Shown here one piece after another: positions 26,572 through 36,096 of a stretch of DNA of 51,721 nucleotides (its first letter is position 1; each line of letters begins with the position of its first letter). Source of the stretch: Oxalobacteraceae bacterium (GTDB lineage Bacteria > Pseudomonadota > Gammaproteobacteria > Burkholderiales > Burkholderiaceae_D); assembly GCA_947464955.1 (NCBI GenBank), contig CANHZI010000008.1, positions 1 to 51,721 of the forward strand. Direction: 5' to 3'. Under the pieces are notes generated by a model. That model ran no database searches and had not been told where the DNA came from. It saw nothing but the letters and a program-made list of their open reading frames with translations. Made by a program: the position numbers and the translations under genes.

Positions 26572-27201
26572 TCAGTGACACCAGGTGTCGTCAAAGCTGC
26601 GTGTGAGTGGCTGTGACGGCCTTCTTTGTTGCGCTCCTAAAGAGCGTAAAGCGCGAGCGAGGCTGAAGCGAAATCGATTTTTACAGTAACGCTGGTATTC
26701 CATTAAAGTGTTGTCGAGCAGGGGTTGCTGCGTTGCTAGATGTTCGTCTAGAGGTACGATTTGTGGCTCACGAAGGTAGAACATTTGGTGGTCTTCTCCA
26801 AACCTAGCATAGGAAAACACCTCTGCTTGCCCTTGAAACGGCAGCACAATTGCTTGGAAAAAGTTGGGGTCGAACGTTTTATGTACATTGCCCAAGCCTA
26901 GGTCAATTAGAACCGAGTCATCAATAATGCAAATGACATGGGTGGCCAATTGATCTGGTGCTGCATATTTCTTGTCTCCGAGCAAAAAATGCTGCTGTTG
27001 ATTTTCAATTCTAACAAGGCAACTTGTGATTTCTGCATGAAATCCCTGCTGGCGAAGGATGTCGCGCACTAAACTGCTGATGAATAAGCAAAAGCTTCCG
27101 TACTTTTTGAGTATCCCCATATAGCGCAGATCTTCCAACAGTTGGTTAACTACCGGAAGAAGTGGCGCCTTTATGGACGGATGTATGTAATCATTAGGCA
27201 T
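26572..27201 (-). CDS. Hypothetical protein, possible papain-fold (transglutaminase/NAT-like)
   Basis: This 209-residue protein belongs to no family I can name with confidence. A Cys38 in 'KKYGSFCLFISSLVRDIL', a His88 in 'LATHVICIIDD' and an Asp100 in 'VLIDLGLGNVH' occur in the order and spacing typical of the Cys-His-Asp triad of papain-fold enzymes such as transglutaminase-like or arylamine N-acetyltransferase-like proteins. This is an inference from residue order only. The C-terminal 40 residues are basic and Arg-rich. No signal peptide is present. It converges with the BLUF gene, only 8 bases apart, and has its own upstream region. Confidence 0.6.
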   Translation of the reverse strand: MPNDYIHPSIKAPLLPVVNQLLEDLRYMGILKKYGSFCLFISSLVRDILRQQGFHAEITSCLVRIENQQQHFLLGDKKYAAPDQLATHVICIIDDSVLIDLGLGNVHKTFDPNFFQAIVLPFQGQAEVFSYARFGEDHQMFYLREPQIVPLDEHLATQQPLLDNTLMEYQRYCKNRFRFSLARALRSLGAQQRRPSQPLTRSFDDTWCH

Positions 27202-27393
27202 TGCAGTTCATTTTCAAATCAAACGATGGGAAAACTATAGATCAGCCTAGATCGAAGTCGCTGGAAAACCAAAGACATTTACATTTGTTACGAATCTCCC
27301 CTGTTTTTCTTACAAACATTTACGAGACAGTTTAGAGACTATCAACTAGTCAAAATTTCGCTATTTTGAGCAAGCTTGTGTATTCTTGCCTGA

Positions 27394-29451
<2,058 letters not shown>

Positions 29452-29472
29452 GCTCTCTTCCTCGCCATTGTA

Positions 29473-29508
29473 AAAGACATCGATTGCTGGTTTGCAGTCG
29501 ATGTCTTT
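29473..29508 (+). terminator. Hairpin downstream of fadH
   Basis: AAAGACATCGA and TCGATGTCTTT form an 11-base perfect stem with a 14-base loop, 21 bases after the fadH stop. The right arm ends in CTTT but lacks a long T-run, so termination is likely but not certain. No gene of the opposite strand ends here. Confidence 0.6.
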
Positions 29509-29539
29509 GACGCGCACAACAAATTGCAAAAACTTTAAC

Positions 29540-29571
29540 AAAATAGCATTTTTATATTAAAATACTATTTT
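29540..29571. repeat. AT-rich near-palindrome upstream of the ClpP-fold gene
   Basis: Two 13-base arms, AAAATAGCATTTT and AAAATACTATTTT, are inverted with a 6-base centre and a single mismatched pair. The element ends 20 bases before the ATG at 29592. It could be an operator for a repressor, overlapping a promoter with TATATT, or a 5' hairpin in the message. Sequence and distance are directly visible; the role is not. Confidence 0.55.
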
Positions 29572-29591
29572 GACTACTTTTTGGTGGGCGT

Positions 29592-30512
29592 ATGTTTTCC
29601 TTTTATAACGCTTTTTTTGCCGTGATGTTGCTGATGGTTCCTCAGCTTGGTTTGGCAGAGAACACGAATTTTGACATCAAGCGGGTTGATTCAACTACGA
29701 TTTTCTATACTGGAAAAATTGTTTCAGGCCAGAGTTTCCTTGCCTTAAAAGATGCATTGACGGATTCCACAACGACCTTGATTGTTCGATCTCAAGGCGG
29801 AAGCTTGCTCGAAGGAGTGCGTATCGGCTCACTGATTGTGGACAGAAAATTGAGCGTGGAAGTCGATGGCTATTGTTTGTCGTCCTGCGCGAACAATTTA
29901 TTTTTAGCAGGGCATACGAAACGACTTCGAGCTGGTGCTGTGCTGGGATTCCACGGTTCAATGAACTTGAGTCAAAAACAAATCGAAACTTTTTCAGCAA
30001 TGAGTGAGACTGAGTTGCAAGCCTCGTTGGAAAAGACTGAGCCTAACTTTGATGATTTGGCACTTCATGAGTGGCAGCTTTTGCGCAAACTTCAGTTGGA
30101 GCCGAGTATTCATGTATCCCTCATGGAAAAACTGGAAGCGGCATTGCCGCCGAATCAAGTAGATTGGATAGTCGCCATAGGTCGCAAAAAGTATGCGGTG
30201 CGTGATGGGCTTGATGTTGAAGATAGGATAGTTAAATTATTACGCCGAAAATTGACTAGCCTGTCCCAGCTTAGGTCGATGGATATCAAAATTAAACGCG
30301 ACAATCCTTATGGGGATGCGATGTTTTTTCCTATGCAGTCGACCTTGGAGAGATTTGGTGTAAAAGAGATTTTGGAGTATTCATACCCCAGTGATGAATT
30401 AGAACTCAAGACAAGAGCAAAGGTCTTGGTGGAAAAATACGATTTTTCTCCCCTCCGCGTGGCTGGCGAGTTTCCTAGACTAGCTCCAAAACAAGAGGGC
30501 GTAAAAAAATAG
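29592..30512 (+). CDS. Exported ClpP/crotonase-fold protein
   Basis: This 306-residue protein has a signal peptide ('AVMLLMVPQLGLAEN'). The middle shows a ClpP-like pattern: 'LIVRSQGGSLLEGVRIGSLI' (the SxGG strand-turn), then 'VEVDGYCLSSCANNLFLAG' with the nucleophile-type Ser98 between Cys95 and Cys99, and 'VLGFHGS' with His121. Related proteins are often annotated as periplasmic ClpP-like hydrolases of unknown target. The two Cys residues bracket the Ser and may form a disulfide, as expected for an exported protein. The C-terminal half is helical and charged. An AT-rich inverted repeat lies 20 bases upstream. Activity as a protease is inference. Confidence 0.72.
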   Translation: MFSFYNAFFAVMLLMVPQLGLAENTNFDIKRVDSTTIFYTGKIVSGQSFLALKDALTDSTTTLIVRSQGGSLLEGVRIGSLIVDRKLSVEVDGYCLSSCANNLFLAGHTKRLRAGAVLGFHGSMNLSQKQIETFSAMSETELQASLEKTEPNFDDLALHEWQLLRKLQLEPSIHVSLMEKLEAALPPNQVDWIVAIGRKKYAVRDGLDVEDRIVKLLRRKLTSLSQLRSMDIKIKRDNPYGDAMFFPMQSTLERFGVKEILEYSYPSDELELKTRAKVLVEKYDFSPLRVAGEFPRLAPKQEGVKK

Positions 30513-30539
30513 CGCAAGTCTAGGTGCTGAACACAGTTC

Positions 30540-30583
30540 GTTTGTGAAGTCAGGTGAGTTAGATCAACACAAACTTCACAAAC
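30540..30583. repeat. Inverted repeat between convergent genes
   Basis: GTTTGTGAAGT and ACTTCACAAAC form an 11-base perfect stem around a 22-base loop, between the ClpP-fold gene and the AraC-type gene that face each other. No T-run follows in either direction. A bidirectional terminator or processing stem is plausible. Confidence 0.5.
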
Positions 30584-30594
30584 AAAAGCATTTA

Positions 30595-31518
30595 CTAAAC
30601 AATCGGCAAGAAAATATCGGTTTCTAAAGCCGCTTCATTCACTTCTGGGAAGAAATTCCGACGCTGCAAAAACAGCGGAAAATCGCGTAGTTCCTCTCCG
30701 CTTTGCGGAAGCCATTCTTCATACAATTGTCGTATCGATAGTTCGAGATTGTCGTCTGATCCATAATGTCGCATGACAGCACAACGACCCGCGGGGATGG
30801 TCTTGATGACGATACTGTTCACCAAGCTGTGTTGTAGTTCATGCAGATCACGGCCGTCGATCGCGGTGGCGATGTCGAAGCGAAAATCCTTCGGCGCCAC
30901 CAGTTCTGGGTGATCATACAGAATATTGAAGGTAGCGTAGCTTTGTGGCGAAAGCTTTTGCGCACGACGCCATTCGATGAACTGCCGTATGGATTGTCCG
31001 ATCAGAGCCGGGTCACCTCGATGTTCAAAAGCAGCGATAGCAGTTTCGCCGAAATCAATACAGCGAATTTCCGTTTTGGCGATTGCTTGTGGCGTAGATC
31101 TCATGTGTTGATTCCTCAGGTTTTTCAATGGCTGTTGAAAGTCATACCAATGCCGCCAATCTGGCGATTGACGGAAGGCAGACGGTGATTGACCAAGATG
31201 CCGCTTGAAGGCACGTGCGAAGCTCTCAGGTTCGTCATAGCCGTGATCCAAAGCGACATCAATTACTTGATCTTGAGGTCGATAGGCGAGGCGGTAAGAC
31301 GCACTTTTAAAGCGGCACAACTGCACGTACTGAAACACACTGATATCAAATCGTGATGAAAATACGCGATGAAAGTGAAACGGTGATAGATGTGCCACCG
31401 CACTCAGAGTATCGACTGACAGATCTTCATCGAGATGCTGATCGATGTAGTGCAAGACGTTACGTAATCGTTGTTCGATGGAACTCAAATTGTCGTCACG
31501 TTTGCTGTTGTTACTCAA
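30595..31518 (-). CDS. AraC-family regulator with GyrI-like ligand-binding domain
   Basis: This is a 307-residue protein. Two AraC helix-turn-helix motifs lie at about 15-115: 'LSAVAHLSPFHFHRVFSSRF' and 'VIDVALDHGYDEPESFARAF', ending with 'FKRHLGQSPSAFR'. A GyrI-like (SOUL/Rob-type) effector domain follows at about 150-305: 'IAAFEHRGDPALIGQSIRQF', 'IPAGRCAVMRHYGSDDNLEL', 'LYEEWLPQSGEE'. Such proteins bind hydrophobic or cationic small molecules and activate efflux or detoxification genes. The start is a TTG at 31518 with AGGAG 8 bases upstream. No target operon is adjacent; a separate promoter region of about 190 bases follows. Confidence 0.9.
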   Translation of the reverse strand: MSNNSKRDDNLSSIEQRLRNVLHYIDQHLDEDLSVDTLSAVAHLSPFHFHRVFSSRFDISVFQYVQLCRFKSASYRLAYRPQDQVIDVALDHGYDEPESFARAFKRHLGQSPSAFRQSPDWRHWYDFQQPLKNLRNQHMRSTPQAIAKTEIRCIDFGETAIAAFEHRGDPALIGQSIRQFIEWRRAQKLSPQSYATFNILYDHPELVAPKDFRFDIATAIDGRDLHELQHSLVNSIVIKTIPAGRCAVMRHYGSDDNLELSIRQLYEEWLPQSGEELRDFPLFLQRRNFFPEVNEAALETDIFLPIV

Positions 31519-31668
31519 GGGCTTCTCCTAGTCGGGTCGGTTGACCTGATGCTCAGTGTAGAGATCGGTTTAACGAGCCGCCTGACAAAACTTGCGCACT
31601 AAGTGTTATTACGAGTTAAGTGTGCAGGCATGGGTAACCGATTGCGGGAAATAAAAAGGTAGGCGAAA

Positions 31669-31695
31669 AAAAAGCCAGTCGGCGACTGGCTTTTT
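31669..31695 (-). terminator. Intrinsic terminator after the cytochrome c gene
   Basis: AAAAAGCCAGTC (31669-31680) and GACTGGCTTTTT (31684-31695) form a perfect 12-base stem with a 3-base loop and a T-run on either strand. On the minus strand it lies 17 bases after the cytochrome stop at 31713. It can also stop plus-strand transcription. Confidence 0.9.
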
Positions 31696-31712
31696 AAAAA
31701 TTCGATTGGTGC

Positions 31713-32252
31713 TTATTTTGCAGAAGCATCGGCAGCAGCTGCTGCTTTAACTTCAGGTTCCTTAAACTTGCCGCCGCTAGCATTTGCCATATGAACTACG
31801 GCACGTGCTACCTCAACATTATCCAAATCTGGATTGCCACCTTTAGCAGGCATTGCACGGATACCTTCGATCGCGTGTTTCAATACGGTGTCGTAGCCTT
31901 GTGCAATACGTGGACCCCAAGCACCAGCGTCACCGAATTTCGGCGCACCTGCTGCACCAGTGGCGTGGCAAGCGGCACAAGCTGCGTTATATACGGCTTC
32001 GCCAGATTGCAAAGTCTTTGGTGCGCTGGCATCAACGAATGTGAAGCCTTCGTTTGCGACTGGGCTAATACGTGCTGCGATGGCATCTGGTGTTTGGCCA
32101 GCTGAACCTGCGCCGACTTTATTGTCACTGGAAACATACTTCACCAACAAAACGATGATCAGAATAGGTACCAGGAAGCCAGCAACCACGGCAACGATCA
32201 GTTGCTTGGGCGTTTTAATCGCTGTTTCGTGTTGATTGTGAGAGTCGCTCAT
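31713..32252 (-). CDS. Membrane-anchored monohaem cytochrome c (c5 type)
   Basis: This 179-residue protein has one N-terminal membrane helix (about 17-40) and a haem site CAACH (Cys92, Cys95, His96) within 'AVYNAACAACHATGA'. The distal Met is likely in 'GIRAMPAKGG'. It resembles the cytochrome c5-type membrane-bound electron carriers of Burkholderiales, which carry electrons between respiratory complexes in the periplasm. I chose the ATG at 32252, preceded by GAGGAAATC; the frame extends upstream to 32309. The C-terminus is a low-complexity Ala/Lys tail. It is divergent to the tRNA-Arg. Confidence 0.88.
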   Translation of the reverse strand: MSDSHNQHETAIKTPKQLIVAVVAGFLVPILIIVLLVKYVSSDNKVGAGSAGQTPDAIAARISPVANEGFTFVDASAPKTLQSGEAVYNAACAACHATGAAGAPKFGDAGAWGPRIAQGYDTVLKHAIEGIRAMPAKGGNPDLDNVEVARAVVHMANASGGKFKEPEVKAAAAADASAK

Positions 32253-32457
32253 GATTTCCTCAATGCAAAAAATAGTCTGTAACTGGTTGCGCGCAGCCGA
32301 TGACAACAAGATAGCTAGCGTAAAACATCAGATTATAGAGGCAAAGCTTACTATTTGGAACGAAAAATAGTGCTTCACGCCCGAAGAAACGCCCCGATTT
32401 GCGAAGAATTCCACAAATTACACCTTAAATCTCAAAGAGATGGATGACAATTTAGGT

Positions 32458-32463
32458 TAGAAT
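32458..32463 (+). promoter_or_regulatory. Probable -10 element of the tRNA-Arg promoter
   Basis: TAGAAT lies 28 bases before the tRNA and is followed by the GC-rich stretch ACGCGCC, the type of discriminator seen at stringently controlled stable-RNA promoters. No good -35 hexamer is visible 16-18 bases upstream, so this is a moderate call. Confidence 0.45.
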
Positions 32464-32490
32464 ACGCGCCTATTTTTGGTTTTTCTCATA

Positions 32491-32567
32491 GCGCCAGTAG
32501 CTCAGATGGATAGAGTACAGCCCTCCGAAGGCTGGGGTCGCACGTTCGAATCGTGTCTGGCGCGCCA
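32491..32567 (+). tRNA. tRNA-Arg, anticodon CCG
   Basis: This 77-base tRNA includes an encoded CCA end. The acceptor stem is GCGCCAG/CTGGCGC with G as discriminator. The D arm starts GCTC. The anticodon stem is CAGCC/GGCTG around the loop CTCCGAA, which reads anticodon CCG (arginine). The T arm is GCACG TTCGAAT CGTGT with one G-T pair. No repeat of its 3' end was noticed elsewhere in the window, so there is no sign of an integrated element here. Confidence 0.96.
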
Positions 32568-32744
32568 TAAAATGACTTCTTGTCATTATCTCCAAGCGCA
32601 GTCCCTCTTTTCTTTGGCATTGCCTTGATCTAGCTCTAGGCTGACACTAAGTTTACAAATATTCGTTAAACTTTCCCTGCTTTCGGCCGTTAATTACAAT
32701 ACGGGTCAAAAGTTGATGTAATCGTTTTATTATTGGGGAAAGAC

Positions 32745-33107
32745 ATGAGTATCAATCAAATATCAGGCGGCGCGACCAGCATCCCTGCTGTTGGTGCGAC
32801 TGTCGACGTGCGTGCTGGCAATCGAGTCAATTTAAAAGCCAATGCCGAAAAGCCAACTTCCAAGCCTAATGCTGAAGTCGAAGTCAGCGATGCTGATTTG
32901 AAAAAATCGGTGGAAATGATCAATCGGATGATGAATGCCAACAATGGTGTGAACTTCAACATCGATCAAGGATCTGGGCGCATGGTGGTGCAAGTGGTGG
33001 ATCGCGAGACCAATACCGTGATTCGTCAGATTCCTTCGAAAGAAGTTATCGAGATTTCCAAAGATTTGGAAAGCAAGGCTGGTTTGTTGCTAAGAGACCA
33101 AGCTTAG
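32745..33107 (+). CDS. flaG: Flagellar protein FlaG
   Basis: This is a 120-residue protein of the FlaG family. The variable N-terminus is followed by the conserved part 'EVSDADLKKSVEMINRMM', 'NFNIDQGSGRMVVQVVDRET' and 'VIRQIPSKEVIEISKDL', which makes up the FlaG fold. FlaG influences flagellar filament length in other proteobacteria. I used the ATG at 32745, preceded by GGGGAAAGAC; the frame also offers a TTG at 32733. No flagellin or fliD gene is adjacent in the window, so it is an orphan copy here. A terminator follows. Confidence 0.9.
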   Translation: MSINQISGGATSIPAVGATVDVRAGNRVNLKANAEKPTSKPNAEVEVSDADLKKSVEMINRMMNANNGVNFNIDQGSGRMVVQVVDRETNTVIRQIPSKEVIEISKDLESKAGLLLRDQA

Positions 33108-33134
33108 ATCGAAGCTCCAATTACGGTTTTATTG

Positions 33135-33170
33135 AAAGAGCGCAGCCTTGTCTGTGCTCTTTTTGTTTTT
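33135..33170 (+). terminator. Intrinsic terminator after flaG
   Basis: AAAGAGCGCAG and CTGTGCTCTTT pair over 11 bases with one G-T pair and a 6-base loop, followed by TTTTGTTTTT. It lies 27 bases after the flaG stop. Confidence 0.88.
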
Positions 33171-33339
33171 GTGGGCCTTCATTCTGTTAATGCATCCTTA
33201 CTTTCAGTGCAATTTCTACTTTGATACGAGATTTCGAGGAAAACTTCCCACGGATCGTTCTGAGTCGTAGATAATGCGGCTTCCTCGTTCGAGGCCGTTT
33301 TGAGTTAAGCTTACCACCCGCGTTTCCTATCGTATTGTT

Positions 33340-34806
33340 ATGCAAGCACCGAAAACCACATCTCTAGACCCACAAACAGCAGCCGATTGGGATGCTTTGC
33401 GTCAGCAAGGCCATCGTATGCTCGATGATATTTTCGATTACATGCAAAACTTACGTGAAGGCCCTGTGTGGCAATCCGCGCCGGCCGATGTGCGTCAGCA
33501 ATTTTTGCAAGCATTGCCGCGTCAAGGGCAAAGCTTGGAAAAAACACACGAAAGCTTTAAACAAAATATTTTGCCTTACGCCATCGGTAATGCACATCCA
33601 GGTTTTATGGGATGGGTGCAGGGTGGTGGTAACCCAGTAGGGATGTTAGCCGAAATGTTGGCAGCCGGTGTGAATGCCAATGTCGGTGGCCGTGACCAAA
33701 TGCCGGTTGAAGTGGAACGCCAAATTACGCGTTGGATGGCAGAACTGTTTGAGTTTCCTAGCACTGCCACCGGCATTTTTGTGACTGGCGCTTCTCTAGC
33801 GAACTTGATTGGCTTGTGGGTTGCCAAAACTAAAGCGTTGGGACAAGACACCCGCAAACTGGGTTTGCATGAAGATCAAAGACAGTTAGTCGCCTACACC
33901 TCGGCAGGTGCACACGCCTGCATTAAACAAGCGATGGATTTGGCCGGTATAGGTACTCAACATTTACGTGTGATACCGATGTCTGCGCAGTTCGAGTTAG
34001 ATTGCGAAGCTTTGCGCACACAAATCCAAGCAGACCGTGCAGCTGGTTTCACACCCTTCTTCTTAGCAGGCACAGCGGGTACGGTAGACGTAGGTGCGAT
34101 TGACGATTTATCGCAATTGGCCGATATCGCCGAAGAAGAAAAATTGTGGTTCCATGTCGACGGTGCCTTTGGTGCTTTGGCGATGTTGGCGCCTAAAATT
34201 GCCCCGCGTTTGTGCGGGATTCAGCGCGCTGATTCCATCGCTTTCGATTTCCATAAATGGTTGCAAGTACCCTATGACGCCGGCTTTATCTTGGTGCGCG
34301 ATGGGCAATTGCATTACGATAGTTTTGCGGCAGCGGCGGGTTATTTGCGTCGCGAACATCGTGGCATGGCGGCTGGTTCACCTTGGCCTTGTGACTTTGG
34401 CCCAGATTTATCGCGTGGATTCCGTGCATTGAAGACGTGGTTCACGATACAGGTCTATGGTGCACAGCGTCTCGGTGAAGTGATCCAACAAACCTGCGAT
34501 CTCGCCCAGTATTTGAAAACGAAAATCGAAGCCGAACCAAACTTAGAATTGTTGGCACCCGTGTCTTTGAATATTGTTTGTTTCCGTTATCGTGGGCCGC
34601 AATCAGACGTTTTGAATTCAAAACTCGCTGTTGCTTTACAAGAGTCGGGCATCGTTGCACCGTCGACCAATATTTTGCCGCAAGGCTTGGCGATACGCGC
34701 TGCGATTGTGAATCATCGTACCAATGCGGCAGATATCGATGCTCTGGTATCGACTGCATTACGCCTAGGTGCGCAAATCGTCGAAGAGCTCGCCGCGTCA
34801 AAATAA
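33340..34806 (+). CDS. PLP-dependent group II amino acid decarboxylase family protein
   Basis: This 488-residue protein is of the pyridoxal-phosphate aromatic-L-amino-acid/glutamate decarboxylase type. The cofactor lysine is in 'FDFHKWLQVPYDAG' (about Lys306), with 'WFHVDGAFGAL' containing the PLP-binding Asp and 'FFLAGTAGTVDVGAIDDL' near the active site. The N-terminal 'AIGNAHPGFMGWVQGGGNPV' is typical of the family. It removes the carboxyl group from an amino acid to make an amine; the exact substrate cannot be read from sequence. It stands alone and overlaps the convergent dinB by 9 bases at its 3' end. Confidence 0.85.
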   Translation: MQAPKTTSLDPQTAADWDALRQQGHRMLDDIFDYMQNLREGPVWQSAPADVRQQFLQALPRQGQSLEKTHESFKQNILPYAIGNAHPGFMGWVQGGGNPVGMLAEMLAAGVNANVGGRDQMPVEVERQITRWMAELFEFPSTATGIFVTGASLANLIGLWVAKTKALGQDTRKLGLHEDQRQLVAYTSAGAHACIKQAMDLAGIGTQHLRVIPMSAQFELDCEALRTQIQADRAAGFTPFFLAGTAGTVDVGAIDDLSQLADIAEEEKLWFHVDGAFGALAMLAPKIAPRLCGIQRADSIAFDFHKWLQVPYDAGFILVRDGQLHYDSFAAAAGYLRREHRGMAAGSPWPCDFGPDLSRGFRALKTWFTIQVYGAQRLGEVIQQTCDLAQYLKTKIEAEPNLELLAPVSLNIVCFRYRGPQSDVLNSKLAVALQESGIVAPSTNILPQGLAIRAAIVNHRTNAADIDALVSTALRLGAQIVEELAASK

Positions 34807-35865
34807 AGACAGCTGATCGTCATCGTTTTTTTCTGCCAAACCGATTCCAAGACCGAGTAAACGCACAGGAAGCTGGCGCCGTTGGTAGCCGGTCTTGATC
34901 AATTCGACAAAGGTCGCTTCATCGAGCGCGCTGGCTCTACATTCCACCGTGGTTTGCTTGAAGTCATTGAAGCGAATTTTGATGTTGAGTTTATGGATGT
35001 GATCGACAGCTTTGGTGCGTTCGGTTTGTTTGACGAGCGAAGCATACAATTCCGGCACTTCCGCAATGCAAGCGGCGAGATCAGGTAAATCACGGGTGTA
35101 GGTCTCTTCGACACTGACTGATTTTCGTTCGGAACTCGCTTGCACTTGACGGTTATCGATACCGCGACACAGTGAATACAAGCTGCCGCCGAGTTTTCCA
35201 AATTGCTGCAGTAATTCAGGTAAAGACCACGCCAATAGATCTTGGCATTGCTGAACTCCCAGTTGATGGAGTTTGGCTGCCGTCACTTTGCCAACGCCAA
35301 ATAATTTGGCGACAGGCAGCGTCGCAATAAAATCATTAACTTGGTCTGGCAAGATCACAAACATACCGTCGGGTTTGTTGATGTCGCTCGCGATTTTCGC
35401 AAGGAACTTATTCGGCGCTACGCCGGCCGAGGCTGTGATACCGACTTCCTTCGAAATGCGAGCGCGTATTTCTTGGGCGATCCGTGTCGCGCTGCCTTGG
35501 TGTTGCAAAGCGCCTGTCACATCAAGATAAGCTTCGTCCAAAGATAGCGGTTCAACGAGTTCAGTGTAGTCGCGATAGATGGACAGAATTTGCTTAGAGG
35601 CGATGCGGTACTTCTCCATGTTTGGTCGCATGATGACCAAATCAGGACATAGCTTTAAGGCTTGGGATGTCGGCATCGCTGAGCGTACGCCGAATTGTCT
35701 GGCGATGTAATTGCAGGTCGCGATTACGCCGCGTTGATCAGCTTTACCTCCGATGGCTAAAGGTACTTCACATAGACTAGGCTCATCGCGCATTTCAACT
35801 GAAGCGTAAAAACAATCACAGTCGCAATGAATAATTTTTCTTTGAGGCTGAGCTAAAGCGGACAT
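34798..35865 (-). CDS. dinB: DNA polymerase IV (Y-family translesion polymerase)
   Basis: This 355-residue Y-family polymerase has 'IIHCDCDCFYASVEMRDEPS' (first metal-binding Asp), 'LVEPLSLDEAYLDVT' (the SLDE motif with the catalytic Asp-Glu) and 'GVAPNKFLAKIASDINKPDG'. The C-terminal little-finger domain has 'ERKSVSVEETYTRDL', and the protein ends 'NDDDQLSLF', a beta-clamp-binding tail (QLSLF). It copies past damaged bases during the SOS response. A canonical LexA box lies 15 bases before the start codon. Its 3' end overlaps the convergent decarboxylase gene by 9 bases. Confidence 0.95.
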   Translation of the reverse strand: MSALAQPQRKIIHCDCDCFYASVEMRDEPSLCEVPLAIGGKADQRGVIATCNYIARQFGVRSAMPTSQALKLCPDLVIMRPNMEKYRIASKQILSIYRDYTELVEPLSLDEAYLDVTGALQHQGSATRIAQEIRARISKEVGITASAGVAPNKFLAKIASDINKPDGMFVILPDQVNDFIATLPVAKLFGVGKVTAAKLHQLGVQQCQDLLAWSLPELLQQFGKLGGSLYSLCRGIDNRQVQASSERKSVSVEETYTRDLPDLAACIAEVPELYASLVKQTERTKAVDHIHKLNIKIRFNDFKQTTVECRASALDEATFVELIKTGYQRRQLPVRLLGLGIGLAEKNDDDQLSLF

Positions 35866-35879
35866 GAGCTATTTGAATG

Positions 35880-35895
35880 CTGTATATATATTCAG
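35880..35895 (-). promoter_or_regulatory. LexA (SOS) box of dinB
   Basis: CTGTATATATATTCAG matches the proteobacterial LexA consensus CTG-N10-CAG with an alternating TA core. It lies 15 bases upstream of the dinB ATG (35865), where repressor would block transcription. This strongly suggests that dinB is SOS-induced here, as in Escherichia coli. Confidence 0.9.
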
Positions 35896-36096
35896 TATTT
35901 TAAGTCATGATGATCAGAAGTCAAAGGCCAATGTCTAGTACGAACAAGCGTAAAGACATGATTTTTGTCAGAGAAAACCCGGAACTTCAGATTTAGACGA
36001 AAAAACTGGTTTTTTGACAGATTTCCGCAGTGACAAAGTGGCGAAACAGGTTCACTATTTGAACCTAATTCAGAAATATTTACCAAGTATTTACAC

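Noticed and set aside
32491-32567. tRNA-Arg as attachment site of an integrated element
   Set aside because: No repeat of the tRNA 3' end and no integrase were noticed elsewhere in the window, and the flanking genes look like ordinary chromosomal genes.
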